From positions 310,650 to 374,649 of the forward strand of contig NZ_BMYF01000001.1 of assembly GCF_014652135.1 (NCBI RefSeq): a DNA stretch of 64,000 nt. Direction: 5' to 3'. The notes below the pieces were generated by a model. The model was given only the letters and a program-made list of their open reading frames with translations. It made no database searches and was not told the DNA's origin. This stretch comes from Mongoliitalea lutea (GTDB lineage Bacteria; Bacteroidota; Bacteroidia; Cytophagales; Cyclobacteriaceae). Numbering within the stretch: position 1 is the first letter of the stretch; each line of letters opens with the position of its first letter. Positions 46,375 through 54,321 of the stretch are shown here, one piece after another. The position numbers and the translations under genes were made by a program.

Positions 46375-47089
46375 AGAAAACTTAATCGAAAAATATTTTG
46401 AAGGAACCTTGACCGCTGAAGAAAAACTTAGGCTTGATAAACTATTGGAATCAGACATTGAATTAAAAGAGGAGTTTAATTTACAGATCGCTATCAAACA
46501 AGTAATGATTTCAGAAGGAGAGCCTGCCCTTAAGGCTAAATTAAAAGATTTAGAAAAATCTTATCGCTCAACAAATAAACAATCGATCTCATTTTTAATC
46601 AAATGGCCTGCAGCTGCCATTCTAATTATAGCTTTTGCCTTAGTTTTCATCCGTACATTTACGCCAAAGGATGTTCATGAAGATCTTTTCTTGACCTATT
46701 TTACTCCTGCCGAGAATATACACTATCCAATCACTAGAGGGAACGTTGATAATGAGCTGAAATTAGCTTTCTCAGCTTATGAAAGTAAAAACTTTGAACA
46801 AGCCCTTATTCTCTTTAAGCAACTTCAGGAGTCAAATGAATTCAATGAACTAAAACTATATTTAGGATCTAGTTATCTAGCCATAGGAGATACTGAGAAT
46901 GCTTTAGAAGTGTTAATTATTACAAATCTGGATGATGAATCCAGTAGATATCGAATACAATGGTATAGAGCACTTGCCTTGGTCAAATCTGGAAATGTAG
47001 AAGAGGCGAAGACCCTGTTGAATGATTTAGTAATCAATGGTGATTTTGAGTTAAAAAAAGCTCAAAAACTATTGGAAAAACTTCCTTAA
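46367..47089 (+). CDS. Membrane TPR protein, candidate anti-sigma factor
   Basis: 240 residues. The N-terminal helical domain (NLIEKYFEGTLTAEEKLRLD KLL order) looks like the ASD of FecR/anti-sigma proteins, followed by a membrane helix (WPAAAILIIAFALVFIRTF, about 77-95) and a periplasmic region with TPR-like repeats (LAFSAYESKNFEQALILFKQ, YLGSSYLAIGDTENALEVLI, ALALVKSGNVEEAKTLLNDL). The order cytoplasmic domain, one helix, external TPR fits an anti-sigma factor sensing an envelope partner. Its start overlaps the sigma gene by 8 bp, and its 3' end overlaps the converging CHAT gene by 21 bp. Confidence 0.7.
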   Translation: MDKENLIEKYFEGTLTAEEKLRLDKLLESDIELKEEFNLQIAIKQVMISEGEPALKAKLKDLEKSYRSTNKQSISFLIKWPAAAILIIAFALVFIRTFTPKDVHEDLFLTYFTPAENIHYPITRGNVDNELKLAFSAYESKNFEQALILFKQLQESNEFNELKLYLGSSYLAIGDTENALEVLIITNLDDESSRYRIQWYRALALVKSGNVEEAKTLLNDLVINGDFELKKAQKLLEKLP

Positions 47090-50000
47090 TAAAAACCCTA
47101 CAATCACAATACCCGGAAGTAAGAAAATCCAAAAAAAGCTTCTTTCACTCTTTTGTTGATCCTCTCCTAAAAGTACTAATCCTGCCCAAAAATAAGGATG
47201 TTTGAAAAATTCATCCTCTGTAATTTGCAAATATCGGATTTTGGCTTGGCGAAGAGATTCTGATTTACTCATTCCATTGAGTAAATTTTCATAGAACATT
47301 TCCATGATTGTTGCTGATTGCTTATCAGGTATCTCCCATAAGCCAATTACTAGGCTAGGAACACCAGCAAAATTAAATGCTCTCCCCAGGCTCAGTAACC
47401 CCGCCCCTTCTTTGGTATTGACAACCCCTGAGCCACATGCACTAAGTACACCGAGATCCGCATCAATGACCCAATCATAGATTTCATTTACTGTCAGGTA
47501 TTCTTCCAACTCTTCTCCAAAGATCAAAGCATTATAGCCAGGGTTATTGACATCTGCATATCCATGTGCCGCCAAATTAAATATTTTTGAATGAGATGCT
47601 TCTTCTTTGAACAGATCTTTAGTAACCAAAGGGCCTATAAAACTTTTGCCCTTTGTAAGCTGATGAATACGCTGGATCTCTTGTTCAGCAAACACCAAAG
47701 AATTATTTTCATAATATGGTGCAAATCCCTTCCATTGTAATTGGTATGGAGATAATGACTTTTTTTCACGTCGTACCCTGTCCAATAAACTAACATCATA
47801 AACGACTTCCTTAGTAAAGAGTAAGGGCTCTTGTTGATAGGTAAACACTTCGAGTGGTACCAAAGCAAGCCATGAATCAGGCACAAAAATCAACCGTTGG
47901 AAATTTGGCAGTTTTTCTCCGATAAATTTCTCTAATTGCGGACTTTCAAATACTTTACCATTTCTAATATCTTTTGGATTTCTAATTAGCCAACGGTCTT
48001 TGATTGATTGATCCAACTTGACTTCTCTTACATAAACTTCAGATCTATTTGCATAAAGAGCAAATATTTTATCCTCATAAATAAATGTTTCTATCCATAA
48101 TTCCTCCTTACCTATTTTACTTTGAAATTCTTTCAAAGAACCTATAGGAGCAACAAAGTACGAATAGAAGTAAGCGGAGAATTGCGCTTGAAGTTGTTCT
48201 CTTATGGATAAAAGATCTCTTTCAAGTCTAATTTCCTCTTGTGTCAATTCAACCAATTGATTTTTGGTAACTTGTTTTTGACCTATCTCATGAGCATAAA
48301 TCATAAACGACACTTCTGCGTAGCGTTCTGATAATTTCTTTTCTTGATAAATCAATGAAGCTCCTGACTCTTCAGTTGAATTCTGAAAATTTCTTTTGGG
48401 AATACTGCCTATACTTTTATTCAAACTTAGTAAATTCACTAAAACAAGTTTTATGCGATCATCAGTATCCCAATGTTGATGCTTGATTCCGAGTTGAATA
48501 GATTCACTGATCAATGCTTTTAAGTTAGGGCTTTGGAAAGCTGCATTGACAACATGGTATTGAAAATTCAAATAATCAATTAAGGCTTGTTGGACTTTTA
48601 ACAAATGATTAATCACTTGATCATTTTCCATATTTTGATGGTTCATATACCTAGTTTGCAGAAATAGTCCTTTCAGATAAATATCTGAAATCAAACTATC
48701 AGCATTTAAAAAATCCTGCAACCTTTTTTCCCAACTCTGATTCGATGCAAATTCCTTGCTTTTAATGGAAATTTCCAGACCTTTCAATCTATGTAATTGT
48801 TGCTGATATGTAGCTGCTTTAAATTTCTGTTCTATTATTACCCCCCATGACGCCCAGTATTCTCTGGCCTGAGACCACATGGATCTTTGAATAGCTGATT
48901 CAATTAATCCCGGATATGCCTGAATAAGGAACACCTCTCGCGATATTTCTTGAGAAATTGCAACTGCTTTCAAAAAATTGGACTCAGCCTCAATGGGTTC
49001 ATTATTTTTAATTTTCAAACTTCCAATCAAATTGTAAGTCATGGCTTTCTGCCTTCTTAGATCGTAATTATACGATTTTTCAATTTTTTCGAAGATTTCC
49101 AATGCTTCATAAGCCTTGACCAAAGCAGTTGCTAGATGCATCTTATAACCATAAACTTCAGCAGTTACCAATAATGATTTTGCATATTCAAAACCTGCAG
49201 AAGGCTGAATCTGCTTAGCGACATCTAGGGATAATAGCGCATACTTCTCAGCTTTTAGGATATCTCCCTCCCTCAAATAACATCGGGCGATTGCAGCATA
49301 ATCCTCCGAAACAACACCCAACCCCGCAGTTCCTGATTGTTTGTCATATTCCAAAGCCTTTAAGTAATATGGCAAGCCCTTCAACCCATTACCAAAACGA
49401 TCTTCATAAATCAACCCTATATTGTATGCATTGGCTCCTAAGGTTCCAAATGGTGGTTGTGACAAAGACCCTAAAACTTCTAGAGATGCATCATAAAATT
49501 GTGCTGATTTATCAAATTTCTCCTTAGCATCCCAAACTACACCTTGCATTGTCAAGTTATTGGCATGGTACAGCTTCAACTTATTTTTTTGCATTAGTTC
49601 TCCACCTTTTTCCAAATATAGGAGAGCAGAATCATAGCTATTCTTATCATACATTGTTCTTCCCAACCTATCCAATACCAATGCTTCCCACTCTTTGTTG
49701 TGGTCTTTAAATCTTGACAGAATTTGAACTTTGCCTTTCAAAAACTCAACATCAGTTTTACCTGTAAATGAAACCTGATTAGTATAATCTAAGTAGTCGA
49801 TTACAGCCAATTCCCAATTGTTCCTACTAAAAATTTTTCTTACTAAATCAGATTTGTGATTGATCAAATTATCTGACCATTGATACTTCTTCTCCAAATT
49901 GCAAACTGTTAAAAACAAAAACAGTCCTGAGGTATCCTCAGGAACTGTTGGGGCTTTAAAAACGTCCATCCAATACGAGTAATGACGTTTCAGTAGTTGA

Positions 50001-50131
50001 TCATCAATGGACTTACTTCCTTGTCTGACCCGTTGATCGTATAAGACTGCCAATTCTGATGAAGAAGGTTTTCCAGTCCCTTCAAATAAAATAACCGCAA
50101 GGAGAACAAATGTCATCCATTTCATACACAA
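47069..50131 (-). CDS. TPR-CHAT protease with C-terminal membrane anchor
   Basis: 1020 residues. Hydrophobic signal-like N-terminus (WMTFVLLAVILFEGTG), then about 600 residues of tetratricopeptide-type helices (DSALLYLEKGGELMQKNKLK, FGTLGANAYNIGLIYEDRFG, ILKAEKYALLSLDVAKQIQP). The CHAT caspase-like domain spans about 690-990 and has the catalytic dyad His856 (NLAAHGYADVNNPGYNALIF) and Cys899 (GVLSACGSGVVNTKEGAGLL). A final helix SFFWIFLLPGIVIVGFLL with RKFFQ ends the protein. CHAT proteases cleave proteins in response to a sensor. This one seems to be exported and anchored in the inner membrane facing the periplasm, which is unusual. It is the last gene of the seven-gene operon. Confidence 0.85.
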   Translation of the reverse strand: MCMKWMTFVLLAVILFEGTGKPSSSELAVLYDQRVRQGSKSIDDQLLKRHYSYWMDVFKAPTVPEDTSGLFLFLTVCNLEKKYQWSDNLINHKSDLVRKIFSRNNWELAVIDYLDYTNQVSFTGKTDVEFLKGKVQILSRFKDHNKEWEALVLDRLGRTMYDKNSYDSALLYLEKGGELMQKNKLKLYHANNLTMQGVVWDAKEKFDKSAQFYDASLEVLGSLSQPPFGTLGANAYNIGLIYEDRFGNGLKGLPYYLKALEYDKQSGTAGLGVVSEDYAAIARCYLREGDILKAEKYALLSLDVAKQIQPSAGFEYAKSLLVTAEVYGYKMHLATALVKAYEALEIFEKIEKSYNYDLRRQKAMTYNLIGSLKIKNNEPIEAESNFLKAVAISQEISREVFLIQAYPGLIESAIQRSMWSQAREYWASWGVIIEQKFKAATYQQQLHRLKGLEISIKSKEFASNQSWEKRLQDFLNADSLISDIYLKGLFLQTRYMNHQNMENDQVINHLLKVQQALIDYLNFQYHVVNAAFQSPNLKALISESIQLGIKHQHWDTDDRIKLVLVNLLSLNKSIGSIPKRNFQNSTEESGASLIYQEKKLSERYAEVSFMIYAHEIGQKQVTKNQLVELTQEEIRLERDLLSIREQLQAQFSAYFYSYFVAPIGSLKEFQSKIGKEELWIETFIYEDKIFALYANRSEVYVREVKLDQSIKDRWLIRNPKDIRNGKVFESPQLEKFIGEKLPNFQRLIFVPDSWLALVPLEVFTYQQEPLLFTKEVVYDVSLLDRVRREKKSLSPYQLQWKGFAPYYENNSLVFAEQEIQRIHQLTKGKSFIGPLVTKDLFKEEASHSKIFNLAAHGYADVNNPGYNALIFGEELEEYLTVNEIYDWVIDADLGVLSACGSGVVNTKEGAGLLSLGRAFNFAGVPSLVIGLWEIPDKQSATIMEMFYENLLNGMSKSESLRQAKIRYLQITEDEFFKHPYFWAGLVLLGEDQQKSERSFFWIFLLPGIVIVGFLLRKFFQ

Positions 50132-50183
50132 TCAATTTAAAAATCAACATAAAGTTTTGTAAATATACTAAAACATAAAATAC

Positions 50184-50738
50184 TTAAGATTGAAGTTTAA
50201 GCCATTTTTTGTAAAAATTCTGCATCATTTCTTTAAGCTGTTCTTTTTCATAAGTGTTGGAATGATCAAACGCTATTGAAATTATATGTTTATCCTGAAA
50301 TACTACCAATGCTGATTCTTTTCTGGTTCTATTTTCACGATATATAGCAAACTCTCCCAAACCTTTGATTTTATCTTCCTCTGGAGCAGTGCTGAATTCT
50401 TCTTTTACCCTAGTGGCAACAAAATCATAGGTTGAAGGGTTGGCCATCATGGAAACCATAATAGCCAACTGTTTACCATCTTTTCCAGCAGCCATCACGC
50501 AAGACATTTCGGGCATAACATTGAAAGCCTCAACATCTCCTAATACATAATCAGACGGTATGTTAAATGTTTCCCTAAAATTGTTTTCAGTTATCCCTTT
50601 GCAAGCATTGAAACTACCACCCTTTTGCAAACTGGATAATTGAAGCTCATTAGCTTCTTCATGATTTTGATTTTGACCACATGCAGACATTCCTACTATA
50701 AAGAATAACGCAACAATAGCATAGTTTAACTTTTTCAT
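50184..50738 (-). CDS. Lipoprotein of unknown function in the CHAT operon
   Basis: 184 residues. Lipoprotein signal (YAIVALFFIVGMSACGQN, Cys about 20), acidic linker, then a compact domain: FNACKGITENNFRETFNIPS, SCVMAAGKDGKQLAIMVSMM, ALVVFQDKHIISIAFDHSNT and helix KEQLKEMMQNFYKKWLKLQS. Two cysteines (about 46 and 80) may form a disulfide. No family recognised. 52 bp upstream of the CHAT gene and 10 bp after the previous gene of the operon. Confidence 0.7.
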   Translation of the reverse strand: MKKLNYAIVALFFIVGMSACGQNQNHEEANELQLSSLQKGGSFNACKGITENNFRETFNIPSDYVLGDVEAFNVMPEMSCVMAAGKDGKQLAIMVSMMANPSTYDFVATRVKEEFSTAPEEDKIKGLGEFAIYRENRTRKESALVVFQDKHIISIAFDHSNTYEKEQLKEMMQNFYKKWLKLQS

Positions 50739-50748
50739 AATTATTTTA

Positions 50749-51381
50749 TTAAATGATTATAATCAAAAAAGTAGATGGATGACTTTGACCCTTATCTTTT
50801 GGGGAATGTACAGTAACCTTCACTTCATATGAAGATTTTGGTATTCTCCCGACTTGTCTTCTGATAAATCCTTGTTGCTCTATTTTAGTATTGGGCTTAC
50901 CTAGTTCTCCTTGATTTTTATCATCATTGGGATTTGTCTTCCCAGCACCCGGACCTTGTGGTTTTGGAAGATTACCTGTTGATTTATCAGGATTTTCAAT
51001 TCTCCCAACCTGTCTCCTGATAAAGCCTTGTTTTTCCCATGTAGAAATCATGGATTCCTCCAAACCATTAGGAAAAAGCTCTATAGTCTTCATTTTTGCT
51101 GTTAACTGGATAGAATTTCGATCTGACTGATAGATGGTTTTTCCATTTTCACTTACCGAATACACCAAAGTAGTCAACAAATCTTTTGGACTTGACTTTT
51201 CCACCAGGCTCGCATTCAGACCCAAAGACAACTTGTGAGAAGCCAATACAGCAAGCAGCTCTTCATAATTTCCATCTTTTGAATGGATTTCGATTTTTTC
51301 TTGGGACGACCTCACAAGAAATTCTAGCGCCCGCATGGTCAAAGACAACCATAGAACGAGCAATAGCAATAAATTTTTCAT
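50749..51381 (-). CDS. Secreted protein with duplicated QGFIRRQVGRI motif and FLIIII tail
   Basis: 210 residues with a signal peptide (LLLLLVLWLSLTMRALEF). A beta-rich N-terminal part is followed by QGFIRRQVGRIENPDKSTGN, a Pro/Gly/Asn/Lys-rich linker (LPKPQGPGAGKTNPNDDKNQ), a second QGFIRRQVGRIPKSSYEVKV, and a C-terminus SHPSTFLIIII. The exact 11-residue duplication and the tail shared with the 52734 gene are conspicuous. Each motif copy has its own codons (several silent changes), so the duplication is not recent. No family recognised. Confidence 0.65.
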   Translation of the reverse strand: MKNLLLLLVLWLSLTMRALEFLVRSSQEKIEIHSKDGNYEELLAVLASHKLSLGLNASLVEKSSPKDLLTTLVYSVSENGKTIYQSDRNSIQLTAKMKTIELFPNGLEESMISTWEKQGFIRRQVGRIENPDKSTGNLPKPQGPGAGKTNPNDDKNQGELGKPNTKIEQQGFIRRQVGRIPKSSYEVKVTVHSPKDKGQSHPSTFLIIII

Positions 51382-51388
51382 AGAATAA

Positions 51389-52723
51389 TTAGTTGATTAA
51401 TTCAAGAGTATACTGGACTTCAAACCGGACATGATTTTTATCATCAAAGACATCGCTTTTGATACGGACGTATCTTTTACCTCCCATGGATTCCAAAAAA
51501 ATCTCGTCATCTGAATTTGGAATTCGTCTTTTGGTACCTCCCAAATTAGGGTAACTATTGGCGGTGGTCTCCCCTGAAAGGAATTTAATGATCTCGCCTA
51601 GATTATTTGACCTGTCAGCCCACATATCTGCTGCAAGCAAATTTGGTCCCCAACCAAAATGGGAATAAAATTCTAATTGTAGTTTTGAAGTAGTGATTTC
51701 TTGCGCAGTTAAATCAATCCTCCAAACAACTGACTTGCTTGACTTTCGCTCCTGTCCTTGAATCCATCTTGGCCCTCCTTCAGTAGCGTAACTACCCATA
51801 TTTTCAATTACCGCACCTGAAACCGATGTCTTTTTATCGCTATGGGTATAATGAAATCTTCTGGCATGATTCCCAATTACGGCCACTTTTTCCATTCTAT
51901 TGGATGAGCCAACTATCCGTGCCTCTAACCTAAGTCCTCCTGTTTGTCTATTCCCAAATCTAGCTTTGGTCATTTTTACAGAGTTCAGTGTAACCCTTAG
52001 ACGATGCGTGGTAGTAGGGTTTGAATTCGTAATTGCTGATTCTACTTTAGCCAATTCCTGCTGTTTTTTCCGCTCCTCCGCCTCCAATGCTGCTATATGC
52101 CTATCATAGCCACCCCTTTGCCCTCCCATAAGTCTGAGTTCACCTCGCTGATTTTGGGTAAGAAGAACTTCACCTTCAGCGCCATTATCCATTCGCTCAC
52201 AGGTGATAGTATTGATTCTGGTAAATGTCACATTTGCTAGAAACAATTGCCAATTAGCTGTTTTTAGTTTTCCAAAAAATACCCTACTATCATCTAGTAT
52301 ACCAACTGTAAAACCCATATCCGAAGCAACCAAACCAGCTTTATCCGAAACTTTAATCAAAACATGTTCAGATTCCAATTTTTCTCCGTTAAGATTCATG
52401 GCATTGGTGTTATCTAATCCTCGCATTTGTTCTCCAGCAGCAATGAGACCTGAAAAGGACAAGTTATCCCCATTGATTTGAATATCAAATCGACCTGAAT
52501 TGGAATTAGTAGTATTGATATATACGCCTCCCAAGCGTCTTCCCCCTGGGTAAACTCTTCCAAACCAGTAAGATGTATTCGAAACGCCATACACCATACT
52601 CCCCATACGCATCATGGAAGTGTTTTCACCATTTATCTTCCAGTTACCTTCCCATAACTCTTGCGCATAGGAAAATTGAAAGCTGAATAGAAAAAAGGCA
52701 AGTATATAACTATATCTTTTCAT
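51389..52723 (-). CDS. Secreted protein of unknown family, two beta domains with coiled linker
   Basis: 444 residues. Signal peptide (ILAFFLFSFQFSYAQELW), then a lipocalin-like start ELWEGNWKINGENTSMMRMG and a Gly-rich stretch VYPGGRRLGGVYINTTNSNS. Residues about 205-230 form a short charged helix (HIAALEAEERKKQQELAKVE). The C-terminal 200 residues are beta-rich: HRLRVTLNSVKMTKARFGNR, VVWRIDLTAQEITTSKLQLE, GKRYVRIKSDVFDDKNHVRF. It may bind a ligand or carbohydrate; nothing confirms that. Part of the seven-gene operon. Confidence 0.65.
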   Translation of the reverse strand: MKRYSYILAFFLFSFQFSYAQELWEGNWKINGENTSMMRMGSMVYGVSNTSYWFGRVYPGGRRLGGVYINTTNSNSGRFDIQINGDNLSFSGLIAAGEQMRGLDNTNAMNLNGEKLESEHVLIKVSDKAGLVASDMGFTVGILDDSRVFFGKLKTANWQLFLANVTFTRINTITCERMDNGAEGEVLLTQNQRGELRLMGGQRGGYDRHIAALEAEERKKQQELAKVESAITNSNPTTTHRLRVTLNSVKMTKARFGNRQTGGLRLEARIVGSSNRMEKVAVIGNHARRFHYTHSDKKTSVSGAVIENMGSYATEGGPRWIQGQERKSSKSVVWRIDLTAQEITTSKLQLEFYSHFGWGPNLLAADMWADRSNNLGEIIKFLSGETTANSYPNLGGTKRRIPNSDDEIFLESMGGKRYVRIKSDVFDDKNHVRFEVQYTLELIN

Positions 52724-52733
52724 ATGACTGTAA

Positions 52734-53249
52734 TTAAATAATGATTATTAAAAATGCTGGATCAACTTTACCGTTCCCATTTAGAACCTCTGCCCTAACC
52801 TCTACCTCATAAGTGGCGCCTTTGTCCACTACAGGATTCAATTTGGGATTATCTCTAATAGACTTATCTATCCCATATTGATGTAAAAAAATAGGTGAGA
52901 TAATATCGAATGCTTCAATTGGCATACCCATTTCCCCTGGGAAAAACGGAAGTGGTTTTCCTTTAGATTGGGAAATAACTCGACCATTAGATTTGACGAT
53001 CGTTTCAAAAACAATAATTGCAACTTCCTTACCGTCAGAAGTAGTAGGAAATCCCTTGGTTTCCAGATTAAACACAATCTTATTTTTCCCTGTTTTGAAG
53101 TCACCAAAGTGATGTACTATACTTATTGGGTTTTCAATCTTAGTCCTAGAACTATTGTTGATCAATAAGTTCCCCGAAGAACTTTGAGCATTGACGCCTG
53201 TCCAAGACATGATAGCGCAGAAGAGATGAATTAATGTGATTTTTTTCAT
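52734..53249 (-). CDS. Secreted protein of unknown family with FLIIII tail
   Basis: 171 residues. Signal peptide (HLFCAIMSWTGVNAQS). Beta-rich mature part: GDFKTGKNKIVFNLETKGFP, GKEVAIIVFETIVKSNGRVI, FPGEMGMPIEAFDIISPIFL. It ends ATYEVEVRAEVLNGNGKVDP then AFLIIII. The last 25 residues align with those of the 50749 gene (YEVxV, then FLIIII at the end), so the two share a C-terminal domain. Family unknown. 10 bp from the next gene. Confidence 0.65.
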   Translation of the reverse strand: MKKITLIHLFCAIMSWTGVNAQSSSGNLLINNSSRTKIENPISIVHHFGDFKTGKNKIVFNLETKGFPTTSDGKEVAIIVFETIVKSNGRVISQSKGKPLPFFPGEMGMPIEAFDIISPIFLHQYGIDKSIRDNPKLNPVVDKGATYEVEVRAEVLNGNGKVDPAFLIIII

Positions 53250-53266
53250 AGGATTATTAGTGAAGC

Positions 53267-54274
53267 TTAAAATCGTTTATTGGCCAACTCACGTTCCTTA
53301 TCTGCGATTTCTTCTATGATCTTATTCCCTCGTGCATAGATCGAAGGATTTTGAATTGATTTGGAAAGAAAGGAAGAAACAACCTGCAAGTAGAGTTCAT
53401 TGGCATGATTGGGGAAATGCCTGATATTAGGATGTACATCTATAGTAGCTAAGGCTATATTTGCATCCTGTTTCCCTAATACCAGTAAATTGCCCGCATG
53501 ATGGTATTTGTTTGCAGCCCTTAAACCATAAAAATTAGGGACTGATGGAATTGGATCTGAATTAACCACTATCCTTAAATTATTTTTAACAGCACGCTCA
53601 AAATATGCTCGGAATGTTGCATCTCCCACTCTTGGAGATCCTGATACTATATGCGTGATCGAAGCATACCTTCTATTTTGATTAACCGCTAAATCCAGCG
53701 CACAAAGGGTTCCCAAAGCACCACCCAAACTATGAAACACAAAAACATTAACTGTATTAGGTTGATTTTGGAGAGCGGCCAAAATGGATTGCCGCACCCT
53801 CATATACGCATTATTAAAGCCTTGATGTACCTTCGAATTTCTATAACTAGAGGAGGGTGCAACAGAGTTAGAGTTGATAAATGATGGTACCACTTGTTTG
53901 ATATTGGCATCTGACACCACTGTATTTATGAACGTCTGTCCTGGATTACCGACTGCTTTGGTGCCTCTAAAAACGATTACCACAGCATTATCTTTTTTGG
54001 CTACATAGCATCTAAGTCGTTCATTGGTAATCCCTGCTGCTGAAATAACACCATTGCTAAGCATAGTAAATCCATTTGCTTGAAGTTGTCTCACAACTTC
54101 TGACTCATTTTCCAATGACACCCACTGAATATGTTCTTGCATGGACTTCATTGTCCTAATCTTTTCTAAACCAAATTGGTTAGAGGAACTCAAAAAAGAG
54201 CCCATTTGACCAAAACAATCGGAAGTTGAAAGCAAAATGAAACACCCAAGAGCAATCCAAAAATTTGTTTTCAT
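53267..54274 (-). CDS. Secreted class-3-type lipase, altered nucleophile elbow
   Basis: 335 residues. Signal peptide (WIALGCFILLSTSDCFGQ). Lipase_3 pattern: CYVAKKDNAVVIVFRGTKAV (about 85-110), KVHQGFNNAYMRVRQSILAA, then VFHSLGGALGTLCALDLAVN (about 178-197) where the usual G-x-S-x-G reads F-H-S-L-G, acid VNSDPIPSVPNFYG, and RHFPNHANELY with a candidate His. The family hydrolyses lipids or esters outside the cell. The Phe in the elbow might lower activity or mark a non-catalytic role. Second gene of the operon, 47 bp after the OmpA gene. Confidence 0.8.
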   Translation of the reverse strand: MKTNFWIALGCFILLSTSDCFGQMGSFLSSSNQFGLEKIRTMKSMQEHIQWVSLENESEVVRQLQANGFTMLSNGVISAAGITNERLRCYVAKKDNAVVIVFRGTKAVGNPGQTFINTVVSDANIKQVVPSFINSNSVAPSSSYRNSKVHQGFNNAYMRVRQSILAALQNQPNTVNVFVFHSLGGALGTLCALDLAVNQNRRYASITHIVSGSPRVGDATFRAYFERAVKNNLRIVVNSDPIPSVPNFYGLRAANKYHHAGNLLVLGKQDANIALATIDVHPNIRHFPNHANELYLQVVSSFLSKSIQNPSIYARGNKIIEEIADKERELANKRF

Positions 54275-54321
54275 AGGATAAGATTTTTGTTGGTAAGACG
54301 TAGTTTATTGCAAAATTCAGT

